A stretch of 64,000 nt of DNA, taken from an uncultured Flavobacteriaceae bacterium. Lineage in GTDB: Bacteria; Bacteroidota; Bacteroidia; Flavobacteriales; Flavobacteriaceae. The notes beneath the pieces were generated by a model, which was not told where the DNA came from, did not search any database, and worked only from the letters and a program-made list of their open reading frames with translations. Positions 25,673 to 34,634 of this stretch are shown in pieces. The DNA is taken from the NCBI GenBank assembly GCA_938029725.1, contig CALHGE010000009.1, positions 62,001 through 126,000 of the forward strand. The letters are read 5' to 3'. Every line of letters begins with the position of its first letter. Positions within the stretch are counted from its first letter, which is position 1. Both the position numbers and the translations under genes were made by a program.

Positions 25673-26752
25673 TTATAGTTTAAAGATTTTATAGGACTGA
25701 TGAATGTTCTTTATCACGTTTTCTGTCCTTTCAGGATGCGTATCACTAATAAAAATTTGCCCGAAGTTCTCATTGTCGACCAAAGCAATGATATGGCTTA
25801 CGCGATTTTCATCTAGTTTATCAAAAATATCATCTAACAGTAGAATTGGAGTTGTTTTTGCCACATCTTTTATAAAATGAAATTGAGCAAATTTCAAAGC
25901 AATTAAAAAGGACTTCTGCTGTCCTTGACTGCCAAACTTCTTAATCGGGTATTCGGTAATTTTAAAATTTAGATCATCTTTATGAATACCTACGCTTGTA
26001 TATTGCAAGGCTTTATCTCGATCGATATTTTTTTCTAGTAAACTTAAAAACGGGGTGTCTATTAGCTTTGATTGGTAGCTAAGAGAGACCACTTCAGATT
26101 CTCCCGAAATAATTGCATATTGCGCTTTGAAAATTGGAATAAAGGTATCCAAGAATGCAGCTCTTTTTTCATAGATTGGCATTCCGTATTCTACCAATTG
26201 TTCATTGTAAACCGCTAGGGTGGTAGCATCAAATGTATGATTAGCCGCAAAATATTTCAAAAGTGCATTTCGCTGTAAAAGAACTTTGTTGTACTTGATA
26301 AGGTTTTGGAGGTAGCCCTTGTCTGATTGTGAAATTACACCATCCATAAACTTCCTGCGCGTGTCACTCCCCTCAACAATAAGGTCGCTGTCAGCCGGAG
26401 AGATGATTACCAAAGGAAGTAGGCCAATGTGGTCAGACAGGCGTTCGTAGGCTTTTGCGTTTCTCTTTATTATTTTTTTTGCCCCTCGTTTTAGGCTGCA
26501 AAGAATCTTTTCTTCACGTTCTCCATTTTCAAATGTTCCATCAATTACGAAGAAATCTGAGTCATGTTTAATATTCTGTGCAGCAACAGGGTTGAAGTAG
26601 CTTTTGCCTAAAGAGAGATGATAAATAGCATCTAGCGCATTGGTTTTTCCAATACCATTTGGCCCGACAAAACAGTTGATTTTAGTGTCAAAATCAAAGT
26701 CTTTTGCTTCGAAATTTTTGTAATTAATAAGAGATAAATTCTTTAAGAGCAT
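25673..26752 (-). CDS. recF: DNA replication and repair protein RecF
   Basis: 359 residues, the normal RecF length. It is an SMC-like ABC ATPase with Walker [12 protein letters not shown] (residues 29-39), the signature-like [14 protein letters not shown] near 278, and Walker [15 protein letters not shown] near 305-318. RecF binds gapped DNA and helps load RecA through RecOR during daughter-strand gap repair. It is the first gene of a tight operon with a lipoprotein and DUF721. It is divergent from the TPR gene, with 125 bases for two promoters. Confidence 0.96.
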   Translation of the reverse strand: MLLKNLSLINYKNFEAKDFDFDTKINCFVGPNGIGKTNALDAIYHLSLGKSYFNPVAAQNIKHDSDFFVIDGTFENGEREEKILCSLKRGAKKIIKRNAKAYERLSDHIGLLPLVIISPADSDLIVEGSDTRRKFMDGVISQSDKGYLQNLIKYNKVLLQRNALLKYFAANHTFDATTLAVYNEQLVEYGMPIYEKRAAFLDTFIPIFKAQYAIISGESEVVSLSYQSKLIDTPFLSLLEKNIDRDKALQYTSVGIHKDDLNFKITEYPIKKFGSQGQQKSFLIALKFAQFHFIKDVAKTTPILLLDDIFDKLDENRVSHIIALVDNENFGQIFISDTHPERTENVIKNIHQSYKIFKL

Positions 26753-26849
26753 TCCGGGTGCTGAAGTATTTTTGATTCGAGTTGCCTAAGAAGATGCAAA
26801 TTATCGAAAAATAACGAATAAATACGGCTCAGGATTTCAATAAAAACTT

Positions 26850-26857
26850 TATTTTTG
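26850..26857 (+). promoter_or_regulatory. -7 element for the TPR-ribH operon
   Basis: tatttttg, a perfect TAnnTTTG, 20 bases before the ATG at 26878. No convincing -33 TTG at 19-23 bases upstream. Confidence 0.5.
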
Positions 26858-26877
26858 CTCGACCAATAAAAATTCTG

Positions 26878-27645
26878 ATGGCTACATATAAAAAGCGAGG
26901 TTTCAAACCTAAAAATAAAGAGGAACAACAACAGTTAGATGAGCAAGAAAGCACAACTGCTGAGGTATTTAGTACTTTAGACGAGAGTGCATCGCGAAGT
27001 GAAGAATGGGTGGCTAAGAACCAAAATTACATACTGGGTATAATCGGTGTAATTGCAGTTAGCGTTTTAGGCTATTTGGCGTACAATCAATTTGTACAAG
27101 CGCCAAAAGAGGAAAGTGCTGCAAACGAAATGTATTACCCACAACAATATTTCGACCAGGCGGTTAATAGCTTAACAGAAAAAGATTCCTTATTCAATAA
27201 GGCGTTAAATGGAGCTGATGGTAAATATGGTTTCTTAGATATTATTGAAGAATATAACGGTACAAAAGCCGCGAATCTTGCGAATTATTCTGCAGGAATG
27301 GCATATTTAAATATGAATCAGTACGATGAAGCTATAGATTATTTAGAGGATTTTTCTTCTGAGGATGCTGTTTTAGGAGCCTTGTCAAAAGGAGGGCTTG
27401 GTGATGCGTTTATGCAATTAGGACAGGCTTCTGATGCTTTAGGATATTATGAGCAAGCATTTAATCACAATACAAATGCCTTTACTACACCAAAATTCTT
27501 GTTCAAAGCGGGTATTACTGCTCTAGAATTAAATAAAAAGGATAAGGCTTTAGGATACTTTAAAAGAATCAAAGACGAGTTCTCAAAATCTGATGAAGCT
27601 CAAAGTATTGATGCTTTTATCGGAATGGCTAAAAGTGGAGAATAA
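26878..27645 (+). CDS. TPR protein with one transmembrane helix (YfgM-like)
   Basis: 255 residues. A charged cytoplasmic N-terminus (about 1-48) is followed by one membrane helix (YILGIIGVIAVSVLGYLAYNQF, about 50-71) and a periplasmic domain of TPR-like helices, including NYSAGMAYLNMNQYDEAIDYLEDF and KGGLGDAFMQLGQASDALGYYEQAF. This layout is like YfgM/BamD-type helper proteins near the Sec translocon, but sequence alone does not fix its role. The last base of its stop is the first base of the ribH ATG, so the two are coupled, a conserved flavobacterial arrangement. Confidence 0.87.
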   Translation: MATYKKRGFKPKNKEEQQQLDEQESTTAEVFSTLDESASRSEEWVAKNQNYILGIIGVIAVSVLGYLAYNQFVQAPKEESAANEMYYPQQYFDQAVNSLTEKDSLFNKALNGADGKYGFLDIIEEYNGTKAANLANYSAGMAYLNMNQYDEAIDYLEDFSSEDAVLGALSKGGLGDAFMQLGQASDALGYYEQAFNHNTNAFTTPKFLFKAGITALELNKKDKALGYFKRIKDEFSKSDEAQSIDAFIGMAKSGE

Positions 27646-28127
27646 TGGCCACGGCAAATAAAAATTTATCGGCTTACGATAAGACAACAATCCCAAACGC
27701 GAAAAATCTTCGGTTTGGGATTGTTGTTTCTGAATGGAATTCTGAAATCACAGAGGGTCTCTTTACCGGGGCTTTAGAAGCTTTGCTAGATTGTGGAGCC
27801 AAATCAGAAAATATTATCCGTTGGGATGTTCCTGGAAGTTTTGAATTGACCTACGGCTGTAAAAAAATGATACTAGCTGACAAGGTTGATGCTGTTATCG
27901 CTATAGGAAGTGTTATTCAAGGTGAAACCAAGCATTTTGATTTTGTTTGTAGCGCAACTGCTCAAGGTATTAAAGATTTGAATGTTCAATTCGATACACC
28001 TACTATTTTCTGTGTGCTTACTGACAACACATTGCTTCAGGCTCAAGAGCGCAGTGGAGGTAAGCATGGTAACAAAGGAGCTGAAGCTGCAATCGCAGCA
28101 ATTAAAATGGCTACCCTCGGAGTTTAA
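27645..28127 (+). CDS. ribH: 6,7-dimethyl-8-ribityllumazine synthase
   Basis: 160 residues. Typical motifs are FGIVVSEWNSEITEGLFTGA, WDVPGSFELTYGCKKM, AIGSVIQGETKHFDFVC (phosphate and substrate loop with the catalytic His) and GVLTDNTLLQAQERSG-like FCVLTDNTLLQAQERSGGKHGNKGAEAA. The enzyme condenses 5-amino-6-ribitylaminouracil with 3,4-dihydroxy-2-butanone 4-phosphate, the penultimate step of riboflavin synthesis, usually as a 60-mer or pentamer in the cytoplasm. It is second in an operon with a TPR membrane protein; no FMN riboswitch was seen upstream and no other rib genes are nearby. Confidence 0.97.
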   Translation: MATANKNLSAYDKTTIPNAKNLRFGIVVSEWNSEITEGLFTGALEALLDCGAKSENIIRWDVPGSFELTYGCKKMILADKVDAVIAIGSVIQGETKHFDFVCSATAQGIKDLNVQFDTPTIFCVLTDNTLLQAQERSGGKHGNKGAEAAIAAIKMATLGV

Positions 28128-28165
28128 ATTCTTGATTCTCTTTCTTTCAGTTCAATTTTAAGCTG

Positions 28166-28173
28166 TATTTTTC
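28166..28173 (+). promoter_or_regulatory. Near-consensus -7 element for the MalY-like gene
   Basis: tatttttc matches 7 of 8 positions of TAnnTTTG and is 18 bases before the ATG at 28192, the same spacing as at other genes here. Confidence 0.4.
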
Positions 28174-28191
28174 CGTGTAGATATACGCAAT

Positions 28192-29394
28192 ATGAAATAC
28201 AATTTTGATGAAATTATAGACCGCCAAAATACCAATGCAATGAGTTTGGGTGGTTATCGAAACTATCTTTTCGGAGGCAGTGATGCATTTGATTCTGATT
28301 ATGCTGAAGCGGATTTAATACCCATGTGGATTGCCGATATGGAATTTGCCTCACCTCCAGCAGTAATTCGTGCGGTTAAGGAAAGGGCCGATCATGGTGT
28401 TTTTGGATATTCTCAAATCTTCGATCCTAGTTATAAAGAGGCCTTTCTAAACTGGTCAAAACACTATTACGACTGGAAGTTTAACCCTGATCATCTGGTT
28501 ACTTCACAAGGAGTTATACCTGCCTTATTCAGTTTAGTGAAATATATTTGTGCTTTTGATGAGAAAGTGCTTATCATGACACCTTCCTATGCCTTTTTTA
28601 AGTTGGCAACCGAAGGAAGTGGGCGTGAATTGATTACCTCTGACCTTGTTTATACGGATGGTGACTATACGATTGACTTTGAAGATTTTCAAAGAAAAGC
28701 AGAAGATGAGAAAGTGACTCTGACTATTTTTTGTAACCCCCATAACCCTACAGGTCGAATTTGGAAGGAAGATGAGCTGCGACGTTTCGGAGAAATATGT
28801 TTGGAGAATAATGTGATGATTATTTCAGATGAGATTCATTGTGATCTGCTAAGAACAGAAAATACATTCACACCTTTGTCTAGGCTTTTCCCGCTAAGTG
28901 ATAAAATAATTACTTGTATGGCGCCAAGTAAAACCTTCAATATGGCAGGTTTTATGATTGCTAATATTATAATTCCTAATCGTGAGTTACTGGCCCTTTG
29001 GCAGCGTACGGAAGTTCCAATAGTAAACCCTTTAAGTATTGTTGCGGCACAGGCGGCCTATTCTCATGGGCATGATTGGTTAGAGCAACTACGAAAATAT
29101 TTAGATGGAAACTTTGAATTTTTAAGGTGTTATTTAGCAGAGCACCTACCCAATGCAATTTTTAAAACCCCTGAGGCTACCTACCTCGCTTGGGTAAACC
29201 TAGGTGCCTATTTGCCAGAAGAAGAAGATTTAACTTTGTTTTTTGCAAATAAAGCAGGTGTACTTCTCGAGGGCGATACCATGTTCGTAGCCAATGGTGC
29301 TGGTCATATTCGCTTGAATCTAGCTTGCCCAAGAGCCCGTTTAGAGCAAGGCTTAGGTCGTATGGTAAAGGCAATTCAGGCGCTAAAGTCATAG
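28192..29394 (+). CDS. MalY/PatB family PLP-dependent aminotransferase (cystathionine beta-lyase type)
   Basis: 400 residues, fold type I PLP enzyme. The MalY/PatB N-terminus is visible as DRQNTNAMSLGGYRNYLFGG and LIPMWIADMEFASPPAV. Active-site motifs are NPHNPTGRIW, IISDEIHCDLL (Asp binding the pyridine N) and the Schiff-base Lys in APSKTFNMAG. A C-terminal Arg lies in NGAGHIRLNLACPRARLEQGL. Family members cleave C-S bonds of cystathionine or cysteine, giving homocysteine, pyruvate and ammonia. It appears monocistronic. True beta-lyase versus aminotransferase activity cannot be told from sequence. Confidence 0.92.
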   Translation: MKYNFDEIIDRQNTNAMSLGGYRNYLFGGSDAFDSDYAEADLIPMWIADMEFASPPAVIRAVKERADHGVFGYSQIFDPSYKEAFLNWSKHYYDWKFNPDHLVTSQGVIPALFSLVKYICAFDEKVLIMTPSYAFFKLATEGSGRELITSDLVYTDGDYTIDFEDFQRKAEDEKVTLTIFCNPHNPTGRIWKEDELRRFGEICLENNVMIISDEIHCDLLRTENTFTPLSRLFPLSDKIITCMAPSKTFNMAGFMIANIIIPNRELLALWQRTEVPIVNPLSIVAAQAAYSHGHDWLEQLRKYLDGNFEFLRCYLAEHLPNAIFKTPEATYLAWVNLGAYLPEEEDLTLFFANKAGVLLEGDTMFVANGAGHIRLNLACPRARLEQGLGRMVKAIQALKS

Positions 29395-29538
29395 GTGTAT
29401 TTTAGAAGTAATGAATTTGTGTTAAGATCTGGTATTGTATTTGTACTTAAAATTACAGCTTAAGTTTATTCAAATCTGTTAACAATTTTTGGCAGTAGAA
29501 CTACAGCATGTTTTTTGATTTTAAGTAACTTTGAACAT

Positions 29539-29838
29539 ATGGGATTTTTAAGCAAATTCACGAAATTAAGCAGAAGCAAGGGCTTTGATTATCAACCGCG
29601 TTACTATAAAAGTGATAAGGAGGGCAATCCCTTTAAAATTGAATACAAATTTGATCAATTTCGAACTACAGCGGGTTCCAACAGAGGTTTGAAGAATAAA
29701 GTTAATAATATTCTTGAAGATTCTAGAAAGCAAAGTGATCGGAAGACACGAATGCGATTGCTTATTATTATAGCTATATTGGTGCTCATATTTCTTTATA
29801 TTATTGATTTCGATTTTACTATATTCTATTCTAGCTAA
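29539..29838 (+). CDS. Small membrane protein upstream of mutL
   Basis: 99 residues from ATG 29539 (MGFLSKFTKLSRSKGFDYQPRYYKSDKEGNPFKIEYKFDQFR), preferred over the TTG at 29515. The first two thirds are basic and soluble; the end has one hydrophobic helix (LLIIIAILVLIFLYIIDF) and a short tail, so it is probably a tail-anchored inner-membrane protein. Flavobacterial homologues are often labelled riboflavin synthase subunit beta, but nothing here resembles a flavin enzyme, and I regard that label as an error. Its stop overlaps the mutL ATG (TAATG), so it is coupled to mutL. Confidence 0.8.
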   Translation: MGFLSKFTKLSRSKGFDYQPRYYKSDKEGNPFKIEYKFDQFRTTAGSNRGLKNKVNNILEDSRKQSDRKTRMRLLIIIAILVLIFLYIIDFDFTIFYSS

Positions 29839-31694
29839 TGGCAGATATCATCAAACTTCTGCCAGACCATGTTGCCAATCAAATTGCTGCAGGTGAGGTA
29901 GTGCAACGACCAGCGTCGGTTGTGAAGGAACTTCTTGAAAATGCAATTGATGCTGGTGCTAGCACCATTATGCTCATTGTACGTGATGGTGGTAAAGCAT
30001 TGATTCATGTGGTAGATGATGGCATCGGCATGAGCGCTACTGACGCGCGATTGAGTTTCGAACGGCATGCGACTTCAAAAATTCAAAAAGCGGAAGACCT
30101 TTTTAATTTAAATACAAAAGGGTTTCGCGGTGAAGCCTTGGCTTCTATAGCAGCGATTGCACATGTTGAAATGCAAACCAAGCCAGAGTGTGATGAGTTG
30201 GGTACGGTGCTAAAGATGGAGGGTAGTAAAATTATATCTCAAGAAGTAGGAGCAACTACCAAGGGTACCTCAATGGCAGTTAAAAACCTGTTTTTTAACA
30301 TTCCAGCACGACGGAATTTCCTAAAATCAAATCATGTAGAATTGCGTCATATTACTGATGAATTCCATAGAGTTGTATTAGCACATCCAACTATCGCTTT
30401 TCATTTCCATAACAATGGCAGCGAAATGTTTAATCTTCCAAAAAGTAATCATCGGCAACGTATCGTGAATGTTTTTGGAAGTAAAACGAATCAGAAATTA
30501 GTGCCTGTTACGGAGGCAACACAGGTAGTTAAGATTTCAGGTTTCATCAATAAACCTGAATTTGCTAAAAAAAGTAGGGGTGAACAATTTTTCTTTGTAA
30601 ATCATCGGTTTATCAAGAGTCCGTATTTACATCATGCCGTTGTTTCAGCGTTTGAGGGTGTTATAAAACCAGACACCTATCCGGGGTATTTTTTATACTT
30701 GGAAGTTGATCCTGCATCTATAGATATTAATATACACCCCACAAAAACAGAGGTCAAGTTTGATGATGAGCATACGCTTTATGCTATCTTACGTTCTACG
30801 ATAAAGCATAGTTTAGGACAATTTAATGTTGTGCCTGCTTTAGATTTCGAGCAAGATCAAAACCTTGAGACACCGTATGCCTATAAAGAAAAAGAGGCTC
30901 AAGTACCTAGGGTAGCAGTTGATTCTGGCTTTAATCCGTTTCAAGAAGGTAGCAAATCAAAAGGAGTGTCTTCGTATCGAAAAGAAAGTAATACTGGAAG
31001 CCAAGCATGGGAAGGTTTATACACAGGCTTAGAATCAGCAATAGGAAAAGAAGTCGCTTTTAGTAGCATGCAATTCGAATCAGAAACCATTACAGGCTCT
31101 GTATTTGATGAAGAAAAGGAATCTTTAGAGTCTACAGCGACTACGTTTCAGTTGCGAAGAAAATACATTGTAACTACCATTAAATCAGGCATGATAGTAA
31201 TTGACCAAAGTCGAGCACATCAGCGCGTTTTGTATGAGAAGTTCCTGAAAAACATAACAATTAAGGGGGCTGTAAGTCAGCAATTACTTTTTCCGTTGTC
31301 ACTTTCTTTTTCGTCAGCTGACTTGGTAATTTTAGAAGAAATTAAAGAAAGCCTAAATACAATTGGTTTTATTTTTGGTAAGATGGAAAATGAAACCGTA
31401 GCGGTAAAAGGCGTTCCAGTGCTAGTTTCAGAAAGCGAAGTTGGCATGGTATTGGATCAATTAATTTCCGATTGTCAAATGGAAGTTTCAGGTGATAGTT
31501 TTTCGCAATCAGATCTTCTAGCAAAGACCCTAGCCAAGACACTTTCAGTAAAGACAGGCGAAATTTTGGAAAGCGCTTCGCAAATAGCTTTGGTAAATAA
31601 TTTATTTGCTTGTAAGGAGTCTTTGGTGAGCCCATTTAATAAACCCGTATATATAACAATTACGGAAAACGATATTGATAGAAAATTTATATAG
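29838..31694 (+). CDS. mutL: DNA mismatch repair protein MutL
   Basis: 618 residues, the standard length. The GHKL ATPase domain (1-330) has ELLENAIDAGAS, VDDGIGM, HATSKI and GFRGEALASIAAIA. The transducer domain ends FDDEHTLYAILR. A variable linker (about 340-430) precedes the dimerisation domain. The endonuclease DQHA motif is represented by VIDQSRAHQRVLYEKF, which departs from DQHAAHER, and a clear C-terminal zinc-site CPHGRP motif is absent, so nicking activity is uncertain. MutL couples MutS mismatch recognition to strand removal. It overlaps the gene before it and abuts the rhomboid gene after it. Confidence 0.96.
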   Translation: MADIIKLLPDHVANQIAAGEVVQRPASVVKELLENAIDAGASTIMLIVRDGGKALIHVVDDGIGMSATDARLSFERHATSKIQKAEDLFNLNTKGFRGEALASIAAIAHVEMQTKPECDELGTVLKMEGSKIISQEVGATTKGTSMAVKNLFFNIPARRNFLKSNHVELRHITDEFHRVVLAHPTIAFHFHNNGSEMFNLPKSNHRQRIVNVFGSKTNQKLVPVTEATQVVKISGFINKPEFAKKSRGEQFFFVNHRFIKSPYLHHAVVSAFEGVIKPDTYPGYFLYLEVDPASIDINIHPTKTEVKFDDEHTLYAILRSTIKHSLGQFNVVPALDFEQDQNLETPYAYKEKEAQVPRVAVDSGFNPFQEGSKSKGVSSYRKESNTGSQAWEGLYTGLESAIGKEVAFSSMQFESETITGSVFDEEKESLESTATTFQLRRKYIVTTIKSGMIVIDQSRAHQRVLYEKFLKNITIKGAVSQQLLFPLSLSFSSADLVILEEIKESLNTIGFIFGKMENETVAVKGVPVLVSESEVGMVLDQLISDCQMEVSGDSFSQSDLLAKTLAKTLSVKTGEILESASQIALVNNLFACKESLVSPFNKPVYITITENDIDRKFI

Positions 31695-32438
31695 ATGAAT
31701 AAACTTACAGAAGCTGTTAAACACCTCTTAATCGTAAATGTCTTGTTCTTCATAGCAACATCATTGTACGGTGATATGATGTATGAATGGTTCTCTTTGT
31801 GGTTTCCGAAGAATGAAAATTTTCAGTTCTGGCAGTCGGTTTCGCACATGTTCATGCACGGTGGTATTGCGCATATAGGCTTTAATATGTTTGCTTTATG
31901 GATGTTTGGTGGCCCAGTTGAGCAGTATTTAGGGAAGAATAAGTTTTTGTTTATTTACTTTTCTGCCGGACTAGGTGCTGCACTTTTTCAGGTGGCTTTT
32001 TATTATTTTAACTACCTCCCTGTTTTTACAGAACTGGTCGACTCAGGATTAACCGGAGACGAAATTACTAGGATGTTGACCTCCAATCAAACACTGGGGC
32101 AATTGACGCAAAGCCAATTGTATAATTTACAAGAAATATTTCCTATTTATAATGCATCAATGGTAGGTGCTTCTGGTTGTATCATGGGTATTTTAGCAGC
32201 TTTCGGATTAATGAATCCCAATGCGGAATTGATGATGATATTTCTGCCTATTCCGATAAAAGCTAAATATTTTATCCCTGGAATTATTCTATTAGATGTG
32301 GTTTCTGCGATTACAGGTCAATCCTTTTTTAGTCCGAGCAATACTGCTTATATGGCACATGTAGGCGGAGCTGTTGTTGGGTTTGCAATTATGTGGTACT
32401 GGAAAAAAAATTCATTCAATAAAAATCGTTGGAATTAA
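31695..32438 (+). CDS. Rhomboid intramembrane serine protease (first of two)
   Basis: 247 residues, six predicted membrane segments. The rhomboid hallmarks are HMFMHGGIAHIGFNMFALWMFGG (loop His and Asn), the catalytic Ser in MVGASGCIMGIL, and the catalytic His in YMAHVGGAVVGF. It cuts transmembrane substrates in the inner membrane; substrates are unknown. The ATG directly follows the mutL stop with no spacer. An insertion of about 40 residues between helices (PVFTELVDSGLTGDEITRMLTSNQ) makes it longer than the minimal rhomboid core. Confidence 0.93.
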   Translation: MNKLTEAVKHLLIVNVLFFIATSLYGDMMYEWFSLWFPKNENFQFWQSVSHMFMHGGIAHIGFNMFALWMFGGPVEQYLGKNKFLFIYFSAGLGAALFQVAFYYFNYLPVFTELVDSGLTGDEITRMLTSNQTLGQLTQSQLYNLQEIFPIYNASMVGASGCIMGILAAFGLMNPNAELMMIFLPIPIKAKYFIPGIILLDVVSAITGQSFFSPSNTAYMAHVGGAVVGFAIMWYWKKNSFNKNRWN

Positions 32439-32439
32439 T

Positions 32440-33297
32440 ATGGCAAACGGAGGATTACGATATCAATACGCTCGGTTAAATATTGCTGAGAAGCTTATAG
32501 CTATTAATGTAGCTGTATTTATAGTTGTTGGCTTGCTGACGAATTTGGTTTTGCCCTCGTTTGAGGGCTGGTTCGTTTTACCGGCCTCTTTGAATCAATT
32601 CTTGGTGCAACCTTGGTCATTGGTTACCTATGGTTTTTTACACAGTGGTATATTTCACCTGCTTTGGAATATGTATGTGCTATATTTTTCAGGACGTATA
32701 CTATTAAATCTATTTGATAGCAAGCGTTTTATTAATATTTACTTTTTAGGAATTATGCTTGGCGGCATGTTCTTCTTGCTAACTGATGTTTTGTTTTTGC
32801 AAAGTAATTCAGTGCTTTTGGGAGCATCGGCAGGCGTGATGGCAGTGCTTATATTTGTTTGTACCTACAATCCAAATCAAGAGATGCGTGTTGTGTTTTT
32901 CAATGTAAAATTATGGCAGGTTGGATTATTTGTTGTGCTAGTTGATTTAATTCAAATTAGTAATGGAGGGTCTAATTTTGGCGGGCGAATAGCGCACCTT
33001 GGCGGAGCGTTTTTAGGATATATGTACGCACGGCAGCTAATGCAAGGGCGTGATATTGGTGCTGGTTTTTCTAAATTTTTAGATGGCCTAGCCGGGCTCT
33101 TTAAACCTAGTGATAAGAAAGCTCCTATGAAAACAGTGTATAAGAATAGAGAAACGACCAAATCAAAGGCAAAACATGACAAGGATAGTCGCCAAAGGCA
33201 AATTGATATGATCCTTGATAAAATCAGTAAATCGGGTTACGAAAGTCTTTCGAAAACTGAAAAAGATTTTTTATTTAAAGCAGGTAAAGAAGACTAG
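32440..33297 (+). CDS. Rhomboid intramembrane serine protease with cytoplasmic tail (second of two)
   Basis: 285 residues from ATG 32440, which overlaps the end of the first rhomboid closely; the track start at 32374 is a shadow inside that gene. Rhomboid motifs are YGFLHSGIFHLLWNMYVLYFSG, the nucleophile in LLGASAGVMAVL and the His in RIAHLGGAFLGY. A C-terminal basic soluble tail of about 70 residues (SDKKAPMKTVYKNRETTKSKAKHDKDSRQRQIDMILDKISKSGYESLSKTEKDFLF) follows, ending in a conserved helix seen in Bacteroidota rhomboids. The pair probably arose by an old duplication, as the two differ considerably in sequence. Confidence 0.93.
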   Translation: MANGGLRYQYARLNIAEKLIAINVAVFIVVGLLTNLVLPSFEGWFVLPASLNQFLVQPWSLVTYGFLHSGIFHLLWNMYVLYFSGRILLNLFDSKRFINIYFLGIMLGGMFFLLTDVLFLQSNSVLLGASAGVMAVLIFVCTYNPNQEMRVVFFNVKLWQVGLFVVLVDLIQISNGGSNFGGRIAHLGGAFLGYMYARQLMQGRDIGAGFSKFLDGLAGLFKPSDKKAPMKTVYKNRETTKSKAKHDKDSRQRQIDMILDKISKSGYESLSKTEKDFLFKAGKED

Positions 33298-33302
33298 AAC
33301 AA

Positions 33303-34334
33303 GTGAACGGTTTAAACTTCTTTAGCAAAATTGTCTTTTTTTTAAATGCTATAGCTGCATTGCTTCTGTTGTTGGCTTGCGCAGTGCCTCATATCTCAAA
33401 CCAAAAATTTGCTTTCCTATCGTTTTTGAGTTTAGCCGTACCGGTATTGGTAGGGGTTAATTTTTTATTTCTACTCTTTTGGGGCTTAAAGAGAAGAAGT
33501 CAATTAGGGCTTTCTCTTTTTGTATTAGTATTCGGTTATTTTTCTCTTGGCACTTTTATTAAATTCAATTCTTCTGAAGCAGAAGCTCTAGACGAGGATT
33601 TAAGTATTATGAGTTTTAACGTTCGCGTCTTTAATAAATACGGGGAGCTTGACAACCCTAATGTTTTTGAAGATATTAAGGCATTTATTGAAAAAGAGAA
33701 GCCTGATGTTGTCTGTTTTCAAGAACCTAATTACACAAGAAAACAGGAATATTTAAAGGAGTATCCATATCAATATCTTGAGTATATGCATATAAATGGG
33801 AAGGTGTTATTAGGTATTTTTTCAAAATACCCTATTATTAAATCTGATTTCATCTCTTTTCCCGGAAGTGTGAATAATGGTGCTTATGCTGATATACTTT
33901 ATAAAAAAGATACTATTCGCATCTATAATGTTCATATGCAGTCATTAGGAGTTACCCCAGGAAATGGCATCATATTGAATTCTCAAAAGGATAAGCTTTT
34001 TAAGAAAGTGACGAAACAATTTAAATTGCAACAGCAGCAAGCTAAGATTTTAGAGGAACACATGAATTTAAATGACTACAAGCAAATTTTATGTGGTGAC
34101 TTTAATAATACACAGTTTTCGAATACCTACAAAACCATGAAAGGCGATAAGCAAGATACGTTTATAGAAAAAGGAATCGGATATGGGCGAACCCTTAAGT
34201 TTCATGGCTTACCAGTCCGTATTGACTTTATTTTGGCTGACCCTGAATTTACAGTTAAAAGCCACAAGAATTATGATGTTGAATACTCTGATCACTACCC
34301 ACTTATGGCCTCATTTAGGCTAAAGTCCGATTAG
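33303..34334 (+). CDS. Membrane-anchored endonuclease/exonuclease/phosphatase (EEP) family protein
   Basis: 343 residues starting with GTG at 33303, 5 bases after the second rhomboid. Three N-terminal membrane helices (about 8-85) are followed by an EEP domain outside or at the membrane. Motifs are IMSFNVRVFN, PDVVCFQEPN (metal-binding Glu), YNVHMQS, LCGDFNNTQFSNTY (Asp and Asn) and the terminal SDHYPLMASF (Asp-His). The fold hydrolyses phosphodiesters in nucleic acids or lipids; the substrate is undefined. It probably closes the mutL operon. Its 3' end overlaps the convergent DUF6122 gene by 15 bases. Confidence 0.9.
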   Translation: MNGLNFFSKIVFFLNAIAALLLLLACAVPHISNQKFAFLSFLSLAVPVLVGVNFLFLLFWGLKRRSQLGLSLFVLVFGYFSLGTFIKFNSSEAEALDEDLSIMSFNVRVFNKYGELDNPNVFEDIKAFIEKEKPDVVCFQEPNYTRKQEYLKEYPYQYLEYMHINGKVLLGIFSKYPIIKSDFISFPGSVNNGAYADILYKKDTIRIYNVHMQSLGVTPGNGIILNSQKDKLFKKVTKQFKLQQQQAKILEEHMNLNDYKQILCGDFNNTQFSNTYKTMKGDKQDTFIEKGIGYGRTLKFHGLPVRIDFILADPEFTVKSHKNYDVEYSDHYPLMASFRLKSD

Positions 34335-34634
34335 ATAACAATCTGTAAGATCTGCAAGAATATGCAGGAGTAGGGCAATACCAAAAATTCGAGTCTTTTT
34401 AAAGAGCAATAGACTAAAATATAGTCCTATAGCCCAATAACTGTGCAAAGGGTGAAAATCAATACTGCAGCGGTTCGGGTCAAAAATAGGAGTTGCCAAA
34501 ACATGATCTATATCAATCAGAATAGCGGAGAGTAAAATAAGGATTACATTTCCTCTGTTTTTTTTAAAAAAAAGCATCCCAATTATAAGGGGTGCGATAA
34601 AGTGAATTCCGTAGTGAAGGCAGAACCTAAGCAT
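34320..34634 (-). CDS. DUF6122 membrane protein
   Basis: 104 residues, strongly hydrophobic with three or four helices. HYGIHFIAPLIIGMLFF, LIDIDHVLATPIFDPNRCSIDFHPLHSYWAI and LLLHILADLTDC are conserved; the clustered His and Asp (IDIDH, FHPLH, LLHILAD) resemble metal-dependent membrane hydrolases such as the YdjM/LexA-binding family, but no activity is established. It overlaps the WbqC-like gene by 8 bases and is the last gene of the parA-to-DUF6122 run. Its end overlaps the convergent EEP gene. Confidence 0.85.
   Translation of the reverse strand: MLRFCLHYGIHFIAPLIIGMLFFKKNRGNVILILLSAILIDIDHVLATPIFDPNRCSIDFHPLHSYWAIGLYFSLLLFKKTRIFGIALLLHILADLTDCYLIGL

Noticed and set aside
27400-27650. FMN riboswitch for ribH
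   Set aside because: ribH begins inside the stop codon of the TPR gene, and no conserved RFN-like structure was recognised upstream of the operon.
29515-29538. TTG start extending the small protein before mutL
   Set aside because: The ATG at 29539 is close behind, gives a natural N-terminus, and a TAnnTTTG element at 29526-29533 would fall inside the extended frame.
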